A stretch of DNA of 64,000 bases from Thalassotalea mangrovi (GCF_005116735.1 NZ_SWDB01000002.1:1-64000), one strand, 5' to 3'; positions 9,359 through 21,155 are shown, counted from the first letter of the stretch. The notes: generated by a model from the sequence alone, not told the origin. Made by a program: numbers and translations.

Positions 9359-11097
9359 CGGCAAGGAAACCGAAAAAGAACAAAGATAACTATCGGCCAA
9401 CGATTATTCCCTGGCGGTTTAATCTGGTAGTCGGCGGCATTTCTTTGGTATTTTTAGGCCTGATAGCCCGCGCTGCTTACATTCAGGTGATTGAGCCAGA
9501 TATGCTCAAGGCTCAGGGGGATTTGCGCTCCTTAAGAACGGCGACCAAAGATACCCATCGTGGTTCGATTACTGACCGTCATGGCGAGGAACTTGCGGTC
9601 AGTGTGCCAGTACAAACCGTCTATGCCGATCCAAAATACGTCATCGAGAAAAATGGTTTAAGCCAGACCCGTCGCCTGCAGGCGCTGGCCGATGTGCTGG
9701 GTATGGACCTTTCTACTTTAAAACAACGCATCGGCACCAACCCAAAACGCCGCTTCGTATATCTTGCCCGGCAGATTAATCCCGCTATCGCCGATTATGT
9801 TAAGGAACTGAGAATTCCGGGTATTCACCTGCGCAAAGAGTCAAAGCGATTTTATCCGGCCGGTGAAATTACCGCCCACTTGATCGGTTTTACCGACGTT
9901 GATGACATGGGCATTGAGGGGCTGGAACGAGTCTATAATGATGTGCTAACCGGTGAGTCAGGGAAAAAACAGTATCGCAAAGATGCTAAGGGTAATCCGA
10001 TTGAAATCCTTGATGAGCAGGAAGCGAAACAGCCACAGGATATTGTTCTGTCCATCGACCAGCGAATTCAGGCTCTGGCTTATCGTGAGTTAATCGCCGG
10101 CATTAAATCTTTCAAAGCCAATTCAGGCTCGGTGGTTGTGGCTGATGTCCATACCGGCGAAATCCTGGCACTGGCTAACGCCCCGTCCTTTAATCCGAAT
10201 AATCGCAGCGGTGTGGCACCACACCGGTTTCGTAACCGTGCCATTACCGATGTATTTGAGCCAGGGTCAACAATGAAACCGTTGACGGTATTGAGTGCAC
10301 TGGAATTTGGCAGTGCCAACCAGGATACCGTTATCAAAACCGGACGAACAATGCGTATCGGTGGTCGCCGCGTTTCAGACCCCAGGGCTTATGGTGAGCA
10401 GACGTTGGCAGATATTTTAAAAAATTCTTCCAATATGGGCAGTACGCGACTTGCGTTAGACATGCCGAAGGATTACTTTATCGGCAAGTTTTTTGAAATG
10501 GGATTTTCTGAGGATACCGGTACCGGTTTAATTGGGGAAACCCCGGGCATGTTGTCGGATCGTAGTCGTTGGTCAAAGTTCGAATTAGCGACCTTGTCTT
10601 ACGGATACGGGCTGGCTATCAGTCCGCTGCAATTGGCTCGCTTTTATGCGACGGTTGCCAATGGTGGCATAAAACGCCCCCTATCCGTATTAAAAGATCC
10701 GGAATTTAACCAGGGTGAGCGGGTGGTCTCACAAAAAAATGCCCGTGCGCTATTGTCGATGCTCGAGCAGGTGGTCAGTGATGGCGGTGCCTGGCGTGCA
10801 AAAGTTGAAGGTTATCGGGTAGCGGGCAAGACCGGAACAGCAATAAAAAGTGGTATCGGTGGTTATGGTAATGACTACCGGGGGCTATTCGCTGGTATCG
10901 CGCCGGTATCCGATCCGCAGGTTGTCGTGGTCGTGGTTATTGATGAACCGGCTGGCGACTTGTACCATGGCGGAGAAATCGCAGCTCCGGTTTTTTCAAA
11001 AGTAATGGCCGGAACACTGCGTTATTTAAATATCGCGCCCGATGCTGTTGAACAGCTGACGACGCAAACAGACGTTACAGGAGTGAGCAATGGGTGA
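9355..11097 (+). CDS. ftsI: Peptidoglycan transpeptidase FtsI (PBP3)
   Basis: Class B penicillin-binding protein that cross-links septal peptidoglycan. The 580-residue product has an N-terminal membrane anchor (about residues 22-41), a PBP dimerisation domain with RGSITDRHGEELAVS, and a transpeptidase domain with all three active-site motifs: STMK with the nucleophile at Ser305, SSN at 358-360 and KTG at 492-494. The start codon overlaps the ftsL stop, and the end overlaps murE by eight bases. Complete and ordinary for the family. Confidence 0.97.
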   Translation: MTARKPKKNKDNYRPTIIPWRFNLVVGGISLVFLGLIARAAYIQVIEPDMLKAQGDLRSLRTATKDTHRGSITDRHGEELAVSVPVQTVYADPKYVIEKNGLSQTRRLQALADVLGMDLSTLKQRIGTNPKRRFVYLARQINPAIADYVKELRIPGIHLRKESKRFYPAGEITAHLIGFTDVDDMGIEGLERVYNDVLTGESGKKQYRKDAKGNPIEILDEQEAKQPQDIVLSIDQRIQALAYRELIAGIKSFKANSGSVVVADVHTGEILALANAPSFNPNNRSGVAPHRFRNRAITDVFEPGSTMKPLTVLSALEFGSANQDTVIKTGRTMRIGGRRVSDPRAYGEQTLADILKNSSNMGSTRLALDMPKDYFIGKFFEMGFSEDTGTGLIGETPGMLSDRSRWSKFELATLSYGYGLAISPLQLARFYATVANGGIKRPLSVLKDPEFNQGERVVSQKNARALLSMLEQVVSDGGAWRAKVEGYRVAGKTGTAIKSGIGGYGNDYRGLFAGIAPVSDPQVVVVVVIDEPAGDLYHGGEIAAPVFSKVMAGTLRYLNIAPDAVEQLTTQTDVTGVSNG

Positions 11098-12631
11098 TGT
11101 AGCTGCTTATTCCATTACCTCGGCCTTGGGTAAGTTTGGTATCCGCCAGGATCCTAAGCTCGATCAGGGCACCAGACATATTGTTAATGATTCGAGACAA
11201 GTACAGCCAGGGGATATTTTCGCCGCGGTACGTGGCACCCTGTCGCAGGGGCATGTTTATATTGAGGCGGCGATCGCTGCCGGTGCGCAACTGATTCTCA
11301 TTGATATCGATGACGAGTCCGGGCACGGCCAGCTGCGTTGGCTGCAGGGCACCTCAAGATCGGTGGCGGCGATTGAGTTTTATCAGCTTGGTCAATCTCT
11401 GGCTGAAATCGCCAGCGCTTACTATCAATATCCGGCCAACGATATGACCGTTTATGGAGTGACCGGCACCAACGGTAAGACCAGCGTTTGTCAATTAATC
11501 GCACAGATCCTGAATTACGCCGACACTCCAGCCGCCATTATCGGTACGCTGGGCGCAGGCCCATTACAGAACCTGCGGGATATTGCCAATACCACGCCTG
11601 GACCAACCCTGCTACAGTCTTTGTTAGCCGATTTTAAACAATTGGCGATTGCTAATGTTGCCATGGAAGTTTCGAGTCATGCGCTTGAGCAAAAACGCCT
11701 GCAGCCCGACTTAGTCGATGTTGCCATTTTTACCAATTTGAGCCGGGATCACCTCGACTATCACGGCACCATGCAGGCCTATGCCGATGCGAAGGGAAAA
11801 TTGTTTGTCGACAATGGCAGGCAACGTTGGGTGATGAACGCCGATGATAGGCAAACCCTGGGTTACCTGGGCAATGCCAATCGTGATATCAGCACCGTGT
11901 TGGTCTCCTCGCGCCAGTCATTAGCCAGCTTGCAAGAGCAGTTTGTTAATCTTACGCACTACGTAGTGGCAAGTGATATCCATTGCCATCCCCAGGGACT
12001 GAGCTTCAGCATTGTTTCCAGTTGGGGGGAGGCGGTTATCGATACGCCGCTACTGGGACGATTTAATGTCGATAATTTACTCGCCTGTTTTGGCGCGCTA
12101 TTAATTTCTGGTATCAGCCTTCAGCAATTAGTCCTTGCCAGTCAGAAGCTACGAGCCGTAGCTGGACGCATGGAAGCATTTGCAGGCGTTAATACCACCA
12201 CCGCCGTGGTTGATTACGCCCATACCCCAGATGCACTGGAAAACGCGCTTCAGGCCTGTCGTTATCATAATCCCCGCCAGTTATGGGTGGTGTTTGGTTG
12301 TGGTGGTGATCGAGACAAAGGCAAGCGACCGTTGATGGCAAAAGCCGCCCAGCAATACGCGGATCACCTGATTATTACCAACGACAATCCCAGGTCGGAG
12401 TCACCACAGGCAATTGCTGATGACATTATCAGTGGCCTAGAGAAACCGGAGCAAGCCAAAGTGATTCTTGACCGTCGCCAGGCGGTGACGTTTGCCCTGT
12501 CCCAGGCGGGACCACAGGACATGGTATTGCTGGCCGGTAAAGGCCATGAAGATTATATGATTATTGGCGAACAGCGTATCGACTATGATGAGCGCGCCGT
12601 AGTGGCAGATTATTTTGCCGGGGAGTCATAA
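11090..12631 (+). CDS. murE: UDP-MurNAc-tripeptide synthetase (meso-DAP adding)
   Basis: Cytosolic Mur ligase that adds the third peptide residue to UDP-MurNAc-Ala-Glu. The ATP loop TGTNGKT is at residues 125-131, and EVSSHALEQ and FTNLSRDHLDYHG are the central ligase motifs. The NDNPRSE motif near the C-terminus is the marker for meso-diaminopimelate rather than lysine specificity, as expected for a Gram-negative. The ATG at 11090 has AGGAG six bases upstream and overlaps the end of ftsI; murF starts immediately after the stop. 513 residues, slightly longer than E. coli MurE. Confidence 0.97.
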   Translation: MGDVAAYSITSALGKFGIRQDPKLDQGTRHIVNDSRQVQPGDIFAAVRGTLSQGHVYIEAAIAAGAQLILIDIDDESGHGQLRWLQGTSRSVAAIEFYQLGQSLAEIASAYYQYPANDMTVYGVTGTNGKTSVCQLIAQILNYADTPAAIIGTLGAGPLQNLRDIANTTPGPTLLQSLLADFKQLAIANVAMEVSSHALEQKRLQPDLVDVAIFTNLSRDHLDYHGTMQAYADAKGKLFVDNGRQRWVMNADDRQTLGYLGNANRDISTVLVSSRQSLASLQEQFVNLTHYVVASDIHCHPQGLSFSIVSSWGEAVIDTPLLGRFNVDNLLACFGALLISGISLQQLVLASQKLRAVAGRMEAFAGVNTTTAVVDYAHTPDALENALQACRYHNPRQLWVVFGCGGDRDKGKRPLMAKAAQQYADHLIITNDNPRSESPQAIADDIISGLEKPEQAKVILDRRQAVTFALSQAGPQDMVLLAGKGHEDYMIIGEQRIDYDERAVVADYFAGES

Positions 12632-14029
12632 ATGATTACGTTAACCTTATCCGAAATCGCCGCGCACCTGGATGCAACCTTACTTGGGGCAGATATACAG
12701 ATTAATTCGGTAAGTACCGATACCAGGCAGTTAGCCGAGGGGGATTTATTTATCGCCCTCAAAGGTCCAAATTTTGATGCTCATGACTTTATCGAGCAGG
12801 CTGAGCAGGCACAATGTGCCGCGGTTATCGTTGAAAAGCAGCAACAGCTATCCATTCCTCAGCTTATTGTTGCCGATACCCACAAGGCGCTCGGCCAGCT
12901 TGGTGCCTTGGTCAAAGCCCGGGTTAATCCAAAAACGTTGGCGATAACCGGTAGTAATGGCAAAACCACCGTCAAGGAAATGTCTGCTTCGATATTATCG
13001 CAATTGGGCAAGGTGTTAGCGACAGCGGGTAATTTTAATAATGATATCGGTGCACCCTTGACCCTGTTACGCCTGAGCGAAGGTGATGAATACGCGGTTA
13101 TCGAACTAGGTGCCAATCATTTAGGGGAGATTGCCTATACCACCAACCTCGCAAAACCGGATGTGGCGATGATCAATAATATTGCCGCTGCGCATCTGGA
13201 GGGGTTTGGCGATCTTAATGGCGTCGCCCGGGCGAAAGGGGAAATCTTTGATGGCCTCGGTGAAATCGGTGTCGGCGTGTATAACTTTGATACGCCATAT
13301 GCGGATAAGTGGTTGTGGCGGTTACAGGATAAAACCGTAAAAACCTTCTCTGGTAGCGAAAATCAGCAGCAGGCGGATTATTTTGCCAGTGACATCCAGG
13401 TCGACCCGCTCGGATGTGCATCATTCATCCTCAATGGTGATAACCAGTCGATCGCCATTCGTTTGCCGCTACCAGGACTGCATAATGTCAGTAATGCGGT
13501 CGCCGCGGCGACGGTGTGTATCGCGATGGGCGCAAACTTTGAACAGGTCAAACAGGGACTGGAAGGCATGCAACCGGTGAAAGGTCGATTAAACCTGCAA
13601 CAGCTGCCGGGGCAATTAACCCTGATTGATGATACGTATAATGCCAATGTTGAATCGGCACGAGCAGCGGTGGAACTATTAACCGGTTACCAGGGTCGTA
13701 CCATATTGATACTTGGTGATATGGCCGAACTTGGTGAAGATGCCCGTATTTATCACCAGGAAATTGGCGAGTACGCCAGACAAAAAGGCATTGATAACCT
13801 CCTTACCCTTGGGGTTTTGAGTCAGTCAACATCGGATGTCTATGAGCAACGAGGCCGTCATTTTTCATCCCGTGAATTATTGCTCGATTATGTCAAGCAA
13901 TTGCTCGACGAGAAAACACAGCCAACCACAATTTTAGTCAAAGGTTCGCGCAGTGCGCGAATGGAATTAGTCGTTGCTGATATCGCCAACTGGCGTCGCA
14001 GTTCAGCAACAGGGGGAGCATCATGCTAG
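12632..14029 (+). CDS. murF: UDP-MurNAc-tripeptide--D-Ala-D-Ala ligase
   Basis: Adds D-alanyl-D-alanine to the muropeptide precursor, the last cytosolic Mur ligase step. The 465-residue product has the N-terminal binding domain ([17 protein letters not shown]), the ATP loop [12 protein letters not shown], and the family segments [15 protein letters not shown] and [14 protein letters not shown]. It starts on the base after the murE stop with GGGGAG upstream, and its last codons overlap mraY by seven bases, showing translational coupling. Nothing unusual. Confidence 0.97.
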   Translation: MITLTLSEIAAHLDATLLGADIQINSVSTDTRQLAEGDLFIALKGPNFDAHDFIEQAEQAQCAAVIVEKQQQLSIPQLIVADTHKALGQLGALVKARVNPKTLAITGSNGKTTVKEMSASILSQLGKVLATAGNFNNDIGAPLTLLRLSEGDEYAVIELGANHLGEIAYTTNLAKPDVAMINNIAAAHLEGFGDLNGVARAKGEIFDGLGEIGVGVYNFDTPYADKWLWRLQDKTVKTFSGSENQQQADYFASDIQVDPLGCASFILNGDNQSIAIRLPLPGLHNVSNAVAAATVCIAMGANFEQVKQGLEGMQPVKGRLNLQQLPGQLTLIDDTYNANVESARAAVELLTGYQGRTILILGDMAELGEDARIYHQEIGEYARQKGIDNLLTLGVLSQSTSDVYEQRGRHFSSRELLLDYVKQLLDEKTQPTTILVKGSRSARMELVVADIANWRRSSATGGASC

Positions 14030-15105
14030 TTTGGTTGGGTGAATATCTTACCCAGTATTTTAGCGTTTTTAACGTATTTTCATATTTAACATTCCGCGCC
14101 ATCGTCAGTACATTGACGGCGCTGGGATTGTCTTTGTATTTTGGGCCCAAGCTGATCCGCGCCTTGCAACGCATGCAGATAGGGCAGACGGTTCGGGACG
14201 ATGGCCCGCAAAGCCACTTATCAAAATCCGGAACCCCAACCATGGGTGGTATCCTGATCCTGGGGGCGATTGTCACCAGTATTCTATTGTGGACAGATCT
14301 TAGCAATCGTTACGTGCAGATCCTGTTGTTTGTCATCATCAGCTTCGGCTTGATCGGTTTTGTTGATGATTATCGCAAGGTAATTCGTAAAGATCCGAAT
14401 GGTCTGATCGCCCGTTGGAAATATTTCTGGCAAACGGTGGTTGGACTACTTACCGCTTTCTTTATATACGCGACGGCAGCTTCGCCGACCGAGACATCGT
14501 TACTGATCCCATTTGTTAAAGATGTAATGCCGCAATTGGGAATGTTTTATATTGTCTTTGCCTATCTGGTGATTGTCGGTACCTCGAATGCGGTAAACCT
14601 GACCGATGGCCTCGATGGCCTGGCGATCGTGCCAACCATATTGGTGGCTGCCGCGTTTGCGGTATTCGCCTACGTTACCGGTAACCTGAATTTTTCTGAA
14701 TATCTCCACCTGCCACATTTACGTGAAGCCAGTGAGTTGGTGATCGTCTGTACAGCAATTGTTGGCGCCGGACTGGGTTTTCTGTGGTTTAACACTTACC
14801 CGGCACAGGTATTTATGGGAGATGTGGGATCGCTGGCACTCGGCGCGGCTCTGGGAGTGATCGCCGTGCTGGTAAAACAGGAAATTGTCTTATTCATCAT
14901 GGGCGGAGTATTCGTCGTCGAAACTCTGTCGGTGATTTTACAGGTTGGTTCATACAAGCTGCGCGGTCAGCGTATCTTTCGTATGGCACCCATTCATCAT
15001 CATTACGAATTAAAGGGCTGGCCTGAGCCGCGCGTTATCGTGCGTTTCTGGATCATTTCTATCGTCCTGGTGCTGATTGGCTTGGCGACACTGAAGCTGA
15101 GATAA
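14023..15105 (+). CDS. mraY: Phospho-MurNAc-pentapeptide transferase MraY
   Basis: Polytopic inner-membrane enzyme that transfers phospho-MurNAc-pentapeptide to undecaprenyl phosphate to make lipid I. The 360-residue length matches E. coli. Visible family motifs are [10 protein letters not shown], the catalytic [29 protein letters not shown] and the HHHYELKGW loop near the C-terminus, all on the cytosolic face. About ten hydrophobic segments are spread along the protein. GGGGGAG precedes the ATG, which overlaps the end of murF. Confidence 0.97.
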   Translation: MLVWLGEYLTQYFSVFNVFSYLTFRAIVSTLTALGLSLYFGPKLIRALQRMQIGQTVRDDGPQSHLSKSGTPTMGGILILGAIVTSILLWTDLSNRYVQILLFVIISFGLIGFVDDYRKVIRKDPNGLIARWKYFWQTVVGLLTAFFIYATAASPTETSLLIPFVKDVMPQLGMFYIVFAYLVIVGTSNAVNLTDGLDGLAIVPTILVAAAFAVFAYVTGNLNFSEYLHLPHLREASELVIVCTAIVGAGLGFLWFNTYPAQVFMGDVGSLALGAALGVIAVLVKQEIVLFIMGGVFVVETLSVILQVGSYKLRGQRIFRMAPIHHHYELKGWPEPRVIVRFWIISIVLVLIGLATLKLR

Positions 15106-15120
15106 TTGCAGGCATAATTG

Positions 15121-16467
15121 ATGACTCTGACGGCATTAGACTTTTTAAACAACAAGCAGGTCACCATCCTTGGGCTGGGGGCTACCGGTTTGTCCTGTGC
15201 CCGGTTTTTAAACCGTCATCAGATAACGTTTACCATACTCGATTCACGCCCCTGTGTTGCCGCCTCGGCACAAGCGTTGGCGTTGCCCTATTGTCAGGGA
15301 GTGGTGCTGGGTGGCTGGGATCAGGCGCGCCTGGCAATTAGCGATGTGGTGATCGCCAGCCCTGGTGTTGATATTCAGCAACCTCTGATCAGCGAGTCAA
15401 TGAGCGAGCATTGCCAACTCATTGGTGATGTGGAACTGTTTGTCCGGGTAAACCAAAAACCCATCGTTGCTATTACCGGCTCGAATGGCAAGTCCACGGT
15501 GGTGAGTTTATTGGCGCATCTGGCAAGCTCTTGTGGCATCAACGCAATACTGGCTGGCAATATTGGCTTGCCGGTACTCGATATCATCGACCACGAAGCC
15601 GACGTAGTCATTCTTGAACTGTCCAGCTTTCAACTGGAAACGCTGTCAACCATGCAGGCTGAAGTAGGCGGCATTCTTAATATTAGTGATGACCACCTGG
15701 ACCGCCACAAAACATTAGAAAACTACCAGCAGATCAAGCAACGCATTTACCCGATGAGTGAACGTTGGGTGTTTAACCGCGATGACGATTTGACTTGGCC
15801 TGGTGATAATCAGGGGCAGGCAATAAGCTTTGGCCTTAATTCACCCAAAGCCAATCAATTTGGCTTGCAGGTTGATGACAAGGTGTTTCTCGCTTTTGAC
15901 GGTGAGTGTTTGCTAGCCGTCGATGATTTGCCATTGCAGGGTGCGCATAACTGGGCCAATTGTCTGGCCGCTTTGGCTTTTGGTAAATTGCTTGGTTGGC
16001 CGATGACGGCGATGCTAACCGGTTTACAGACTTTTAAAGGCCTTGACCATCGCTGTCAGCTGATTCCATCCGCAGACGGCGTGCGTTGGATTAATGACTC
16101 AAAAGCAACCAATGTCGGCGCGACGTTAGCGGCGATAGAAGGGCTTGCCGATAGGGCGGAGCGGTTAATCCTGATTGCCGGAGGGGATGGCAAAGGCGCC
16201 GACTTCACACCTCTGCAACCGATATTGGCAGAAAAAGTAAAAACCTTAATTACCCTGGGTAAAGATAAGAACTCCCTGGCGGCCCTGAAGCCGGGTACCC
16301 TCGTTGTGGACTCGATGGCACAAGCCGTCGCCCGGGCAAAGGCCATTGCCCGTCCTGGCGATATGGTGCTGTTATCTCCTGCCTGTGCCAGCATAGATAT
16401 GTACCCCAACTATATGGCCAGAGGCGAAGAATTTGCCACGCTGGTTAAGGAGGCAAGCTATGTCTAA
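15121..16467 (+). CDS. murD: UDP-MurNAc-alanine--D-glutamate ligase
   Basis: Mur ligase adding D-glutamate to UDP-MurNAc-L-alanine. The N-terminal Rossmann-like segment TILGLGATGLSCARFL, ATP loop ITGSNGKSTV, ELSSFQLET and HRCQLIP identify it. I chose the ATG at 15121; a TTG one codon upstream is the only alternative. 448 residues, near the E. coli size (438). The 3' end overlaps ftsW by eight bases. Standard position between mraY and ftsW. Confidence 0.96.
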   Translation: MTLTALDFLNNKQVTILGLGATGLSCARFLNRHQITFTILDSRPCVAASAQALALPYCQGVVLGGWDQARLAISDVVIASPGVDIQQPLISESMSEHCQLIGDVELFVRVNQKPIVAITGSNGKSTVVSLLAHLASSCGINAILAGNIGLPVLDIIDHEADVVILELSSFQLETLSTMQAEVGGILNISDDHLDRHKTLENYQQIKQRIYPMSERWVFNRDDDLTWPGDNQGQAISFGLNSPKANQFGLQVDDKVFLAFDGECLLAVDDLPLQGAHNWANCLAALAFGKLLGWPMTAMLTGLQTFKGLDHRCQLIPSADGVRWINDSKATNVGATLAAIEGLADRAERLILIAGGDGKGADFTPLQPILAEKVKTLITLGKDKNSLAALKPGTLVVDSMAQAVARAKAIARPGDMVLLSPACASIDMYPNYMARGEEFATLVKEASYV

Positions 16468-17674
16468 GCTAAGTTCGTCCTTACCGTTACCGGTTGCTTC
16501 CTGGGGGCAATGGCTGAGTGTGCGAGGTGTTAGCAGTAAACCAACCAGCTTTGACCGAGGCCTGCTGTTGTTAGCATTATGCCTGTATTTAATCGGCATG
16601 ATCATGGTTGCCAGCTCATCGATGCCGGTAGCTGAACGTCTTTATGATAATCCTTTTCACTTTGTCTTACGTCATGGCTTTTATATCCTGGTTAGTTTGT
16701 GCCTGGCTGCTGTCGCCCTGAACGTTGAGATGAAACAATGGCACCAGGCAAGTGGCTATCTGCTATTGCTGGCCATCGCATTATTGGTGGCGGTGTTAAT
16801 TATTGGTCGCAGTGTTAATGGCTCGACCCGCTGGATTGCCCTGGGCCCTTTCAATATCCAGGCGGCAGAACCGGCAAAATTGTTTTTCTTTTGTTATTTA
16901 TCGGCCTATCTGGTGCGCAAAAAAGATGAGATCAAAGAGCAGATCAAAGGGTTCTTTAAGCCGTTACTGGTGCTTGGTCTGCTTGGTTTCCTGTTGTTAA
17001 TGCAGCCGGACTTAGGCACCGCGGTTGTTATGTTTATTACCACCATCGGCCTGTTGTTCCTTGCGGGTGCTAAGCTCTGGCAGTTTCTGGCAGTAATGGT
17101 CGCAGGCTTTGCCGGGATTGCCGCCCTGGTTGTGGTGTCCCCATATCGATGGCGACGAATTACTGCATTTATGGAACCCTGGGAGCGGCCATTTGATGAA
17201 GGGTATCAATTAACTCAGTCGTTAATGGCCTATGGCCGCGGCGAGACCTTTGGCCAGGGGCTGGGTAACAGCATTCAGAAACTGGAATACCTACCGGAAG
17301 CGCACACCGATTTCGTGATGGCGGTCATTGGCGAAGAGTTTGGCTTTATCGGTATCCTGGCAATCTTATTAATTTGCCTGACTCTGGTTATTAAAGCCTT
17401 ATTGCTCGGCAATCGGGCGCTAATGAACGAACGATATTTTGAAGGCTATTTTGCCTATGCCATCGGTATTTGGATGAGTTTTCAAATCGCCGTAAATGTC
17501 GGCGCCAGCTCCGGAGTGTTCCCAACTAAAGGTTTGACGATGCCGTTAATCAGTTATGGTGGCAGCTCGATGCTGGTAATGACGCTGGCAATTGTGGTGT
17601 TAATGCGGATAGATTTTGAGTTACGAATGCTGGCAACAGAAACGAGTAATAAAAAAGGGGGCAACGATGACTAA
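16460..17674 (+). CDS. ftsW: Septal peptidoglycan glycosyltransferase FtsW
   Basis: SEDS-family polymerase that builds septal glycan strands in complex with FtsI. The 404-residue product has about ten membrane segments and the family landmarks GRSVNGSTRWI, QPDLGTAVV, TDFVMAVIGEEFGF and PTKGLTMPLISYGGSSM. An in-frame TTG at 16433 would extend the N-terminus by nine residues, but the ATG at 16460 has AAGGAGG at 16447-16453 and is the clear start. It overlaps murD by eight bases and murG by eight. Confidence 0.96.
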   Translation: MSKLSSSLPLPVASWGQWLSVRGVSSKPTSFDRGLLLLALCLYLIGMIMVASSSMPVAERLYDNPFHFVLRHGFYILVSLCLAAVALNVEMKQWHQASGYLLLLAIALLVAVLIIGRSVNGSTRWIALGPFNIQAAEPAKLFFFCYLSAYLVRKKDEIKEQIKGFFKPLLVLGLLGFLLLMQPDLGTAVVMFITTIGLLFLAGAKLWQFLAVMVAGFAGIAALVVVSPYRWRRITAFMEPWERPFDEGYQLTQSLMAYGRGETFGQGLGNSIQKLEYLPEAHTDFVMAVIGEEFGFIGILAILLICLTLVIKALLLGNRALMNERYFEGYFAYAIGIWMSFQIAVNVGASSGVFPTKGLTMPLISYGGSSMLVMTLAIVVLMRIDFELRMLATETSNKKGGNDD

Positions 17675-18746
17675 GTCCCCAACGATATTAATTATGGCTG
17701 GCGGTACCGGTGGCCATATTTTTCCGGGCCTGGCAGTAGCCGATTATCTTAAGGCGCAGGGCTGGCAAGTGCATTGGTTGGGGACACCAACCCGTATGGA
17801 AGCCAATGTCGTTCCTAAATATGGTTATGATATATCCTTCATTAATATAGAAGGCGTGCGTGGCAAAGGCGTTGCTTCATTACTGCATGCGCCATTAAAA
17901 ATTATTAAGTCAGTACAACAGTCGCTTGCGGTTATCGATCAGGTAAAACCAGATGTGGTACTGGGTATGGGCGGTTATGCATCCGGGCCAGGCGGGGTTG
18001 CTGCGCGAATTCGGAGCATTCCACTGGTGCTGCATGAACAAAATGCGGCTGCCGGGCTAACCAATCGTCTGCTGGCGAAAATCGCAACCAAAGTGTTGGC
18101 CGCTTTCCCTGGTGCATTTGCCTCAAAAATGACGGTGGAAGTTGTCGGTAATCCGGTACGAGCGGATATTCTGGCGCTAAATCAAACACCATCGCAGTCT
18201 CCACAACGGCGAGTGTTGGTGGTGGGAGGTAGTCTTGGTGCCCAGGCCCTGAACGAGACCGTGCCGGCGGCGATAGCTCAACTTAACAGTCAACCGCTTC
18301 AAATATGGCATCAAACCGGTGCCGGTAAACAAGATGCTGTGTTAGCCGCTTATAACAAGTTAGCCATTGATCCACAGACAGTTCAGGTTAGCGAGTTCAT
18401 TGATGATATGGCAGAGGCATATCGCTGGGCTGATGTGGTAATCTGTCGCTCAGGGGCATTAACCGTGTCCGAACTGGCTCTGGCAGGTAAACCCGCTATT
18501 TTTGTTCCGCTTCCCCATGCGGTCGATGATCACCAGACTAAGAACGCTATGTTTTTAGTCGCTGCAGGGGCAGCAAAACTGTTGCCGCAATCGCAATTGA
18601 CGCCGACTAATATGGCGCAGCAGTTACTTGGTATGTTCAGCTCGGAACATAACCTCAGTAATATGAGTAAAGCCAGTCGTGCAGCGGCCAGACCCAATGC
18701 AACCGAACAGGTAAGTAAAATTTGTCAATCTTTGGTACACGTATGA
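17667..18746 (+). CDS. murG: Lipid II synthase (UDP-GlcNAc transferase) MurG
   Basis: Peripheral membrane GT-B glycosyltransferase adding GlcNAc to lipid I. Family motifs are [16 protein letters not shown] at the N-terminus (donor/acceptor loop), [35 protein letters not shown] and the C-terminal [12 protein letters not shown] place the start at the ATG at 17667, which overlaps the ftsW stop region; a TTG at 17616 would add 17 residues not expected in the family. 359 residues, close to E. coli (355). Confidence 0.96.
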   Translation: MTKSPTILIMAGGTGGHIFPGLAVADYLKAQGWQVHWLGTPTRMEANVVPKYGYDISFINIEGVRGKGVASLLHAPLKIIKSVQQSLAVIDQVKPDVVLGMGGYASGPGGVAARIRSIPLVLHEQNAAAGLTNRLLAKIATKVLAAFPGAFASKMTVEVVGNPVRADILALNQTPSQSPQRRVLVVGGSLGAQALNETVPAAIAQLNSQPLQIWHQTGAGKQDAVLAAYNKLAIDPQTVQVSEFIDDMAEAYRWADVVICRSGALTVSELALAGKPAIFVPLPHAVDDHQTKNAMFLVAAGAAKLLPQSQLTPTNMAQQLLGMFSSEHNLSNMSKASRAAARPNATEQVSKICQSLVHV

Positions 18747-20200
18747 AACAATTAACAGCCCACATTCCTGAAATGCGCCGCGTAAAAGTGATTCACTTTG
18801 TTGGTATAGGTGGCGCCGGTATGGGAGGTATCGCCGAGGTCCTACTCAATGAAGGATATCAGGTAACGGGCTCGGACATCGGTGTCAATGCGGTTGTTAA
18901 CCGCCTGACTTCACTCGGTGCCCATATCTCCATTGGCCATGATGCGGCGAATATCGAAGGGGCGAGTGTTATCGTCGTTTCGACCGCAATCGATGCTGAA
19001 AATGTCGAATTACTGGCAGCGAAAAAACAACGTATTCCGGTAGTACGCCGTGCGGAAATGCTGGCCGAGCTGATGCGTTTCCGCCATGGTATTGCCGTAG
19101 CCGGTACCCATGGTAAAACCACTACCACCAGCTTGATTGCCAGCATTCTCGCTCAGGGTGAACTCGATCCTACCTTCGTGATTGGCGGCCTGCTTAACAG
19201 TGCCGGCACCAACGCTCGTCTTGGCAGCAGTCGTTACCTGGTGGCTGAGGCCGATGAGAGTGACGCGTCATTTTTACACCTGCAACCTATGGTGTCGGTG
19301 GTGACCAATATTGATGCCGATCACATGGAAACCTATGAAGGCGACTTTGAGAAACTCAAAGATACCTATATCGAGTTTTTACATAACCTGCCGTTTTACG
19401 GTCTGGCGGTGGTCTGCATTGACAACCCAGTGGTCAGGGAATTGTTACCGCGTATTGCCCGCCAGACAACCACTTATGGTTTTTCCTCGGATGCGGATGT
19501 GCGCGCCAGTAATTATCAACAACGCTCGCAAACCTCGAGTTTCACCGTGCACCGCCAGGATCGCACCGATTTGCAGATCACCTTGAACCTGCCGGGACGT
19601 CATAACGTTCTCAATGCCCTGGCCGCCATAGCCGTTGCCACCGATGAAGGCGTTGACGATGAAGCCATTGTTGCTTCATTAAAGCAATTTGAGGGAATTG
19701 GCCGTCGCTTTGAATTTCTCAGCACCCTGACTACGACGCAGGGGGAAATGCAATTGGTGGATGATTATGGTCATCATCCGAGTGAGGTCGATGCCACCAT
19801 TAAAGCAATGCGCAATGGTTGGCCTGGAAAGCGCCTGGTGATGATGTTCCAGCCGCACCGCTACAGTCGTACCCGCGATCTCTATGAGGATTTCGTTGAG
19901 GTACTGTCACAGGTTGATGCCCTGATCCTGTTAGATGTTTATGCCGCAGGTGAAGAGCCCGTGGTCAATGCCGACTCAAAATCTCTGACGCGCAGCATTC
20001 GCTCGCGTGGCGCCTTAGAGCCTATCTATGTGAGTTCGGCAGAGCAGGTACCGGATATTCTCGCCTCGATTTTGCAGGACGGTGATATGGTAATTACCCA
20101 GGGAGCTGGCAATATCGGTACTATTGCCCGCAGCCTGATGGACGCGAAAGTGTTGAATCAGCGCCAGGATACGGCCAAAACCGGAGGCGATGATGAATAA
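18743..20200 (+). CDS. murC: UDP-MurNAc--L-alanine ligase
   Basis: First Mur ligase, joining L-alanine to UDP-MurNAc. Recognised by [17 protein letters not shown], the ATP loop [33 protein letters not shown] and [10 protein letters not shown]. The ATG at 18743 overlaps the murG stop by four bases (ATGA); a TTG at 18722 is the upstream alternative. 485 residues, close to E. coli (491). Its 3' end runs into ddlB. Confidence 0.96.
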   Translation: MKQLTAHIPEMRRVKVIHFVGIGGAGMGGIAEVLLNEGYQVTGSDIGVNAVVNRLTSLGAHISIGHDAANIEGASVIVVSTAIDAENVELLAAKKQRIPVVRRAEMLAELMRFRHGIAVAGTHGKTTTTSLIASILAQGELDPTFVIGGLLNSAGTNARLGSSRYLVAEADESDASFLHLQPMVSVVTNIDADHMETYEGDFEKLKDTYIEFLHNLPFYGLAVVCIDNPVVRELLPRIARQTTTYGFSSDADVRASNYQQRSQTSSFTVHRQDRTDLQITLNLPGRHNVLNALAAIAVATDEGVDDEAIVASLKQFEGIGRRFEFLSTLTTTQGEMQLVDDYGHHPSEVDATIKAMRNGWPGKRLVMMFQPHRYSRTRDLYEDFVEVLSQVDALILLDVYAAGEEPVVNADSKSLTRSIRSRGALEPIYVSSAEQVPDILASILQDGDMVITQGAGNIGTIARSLMDAKVLNQRQDTAKTGGDDE

Positions 20201-21146
20201 CGATTTGTCTCTAATTACAACTGAGCAATTGCATCAGGAAAAAATAGCGGTGTTATTTGGTGGTGATAGTGCTGAGCGGGAAGTCTCTTTGAAATCCGGC
20301 GAGGCGGTTGTGGCCGGCTTACAGCAACAGGGCTACCAGGTACTGGGAATTGATACTCAAGGCTTTGCCCTGGCAGATTTGCACGCCCTGAAAATTGATC
20401 GGGTGTTTATTGCCTTGCACGGCCGCGGTGGTGAAGATGGCTGTTTACAGGGCGCATTGGAATATATGCAGATCCCGTATACCGGCTCTGGCGTCCTTGG
20501 TTCCGCTTTGTCGATGGACAAGGTGCGCAGTAAGCAATTGTTTGCGGCTGCCGGCGTTGCAACCGCTAGTTTTCAGGTACTCAACCGGGAAGATTATCAA
20601 GGGGCCGACTTTACCGCAATGTTAGCGGAGCTTGGTGGTAAGGTTATGGTAAAACCGGCTAAAGAGGGCTCGAGCATCGGCATGAGTATTGCCAATGATG
20701 CCGGCCAACTTATGGCGGCAGTGGAGTTGGCATTGCAATATGATCAGCAGGTGTTAATTGAAGCCTGGCTCAGTGGTGCTGAGTACACGGTGGCAATTCT
20801 TGGTGAGCAGGCATTACCGGCAATTCGCATGGAAACGCCAAATGAGTTTTACGATTATCAGGCCAAGTACCAGAGTCAGTCGACGGTTTATCACTGCCCA
20901 TGTGGACTGCCAGAGGAGCAGGAACAGAGCTTACAGGCTATCGCATTGCAGGCATTCAGGACTACTGGAGCTAAAGGCTGGGGCCGGGTTGATGTGATGC
21001 AGGATGGCTCAGGTAACTGGCAGGTGTTAGAAGTTAATACCGTTCCAGGTATGACCGAAACATCGCTGGTACCAAAAGCTGCCAGGCAGGCAGGTCTGGA
21101 GTTTGCAGAATTAACCGAACGGATTTTACAGCTGAGCACAAGGTAA
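20193..21146 (+). CDS. ddlB: D-alanine--D-alanine ligase
   Basis: ATP-grasp enzyme making D-Ala-D-Ala for MurF. Motifs include [32 protein letters not shown], the ATP-grasp segment [13 protein letters not shown], and [13 protein letters not shown], where the metal ligands lie. Two consecutive ATGs at 20190 and 20193 are possible; GGAGG at 20183-20187 is better spaced for the second. About 13 residues longer at the N-terminus than E. coli DdlB. It overlaps the end of murC and precedes ftsQ by nine bases. Confidence 0.95.
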   Translation: MNNDLSLITTEQLHQEKIAVLFGGDSAEREVSLKSGEAVVAGLQQQGYQVLGIDTQGFALADLHALKIDRVFIALHGRGGEDGCLQGALEYMQIPYTGSGVLGSALSMDKVRSKQLFAAAGVATASFQVLNREDYQGADFTAMLAELGGKVMVKPAKEGSSIGMSIANDAGQLMAAVELALQYDQQVLIEAWLSGAEYTVAILGEQALPAIRMETPNEFYDYQAKYQSQSTVYHCPCGLPEEQEQSLQAIALQAFRTTGAKGWGRVDVMQDGSGNWQVLEVNTVPGMTETSLVPKAARQAGLEFAELTERILQLSTR

Positions 21147-21155
21147 GCTGAACGT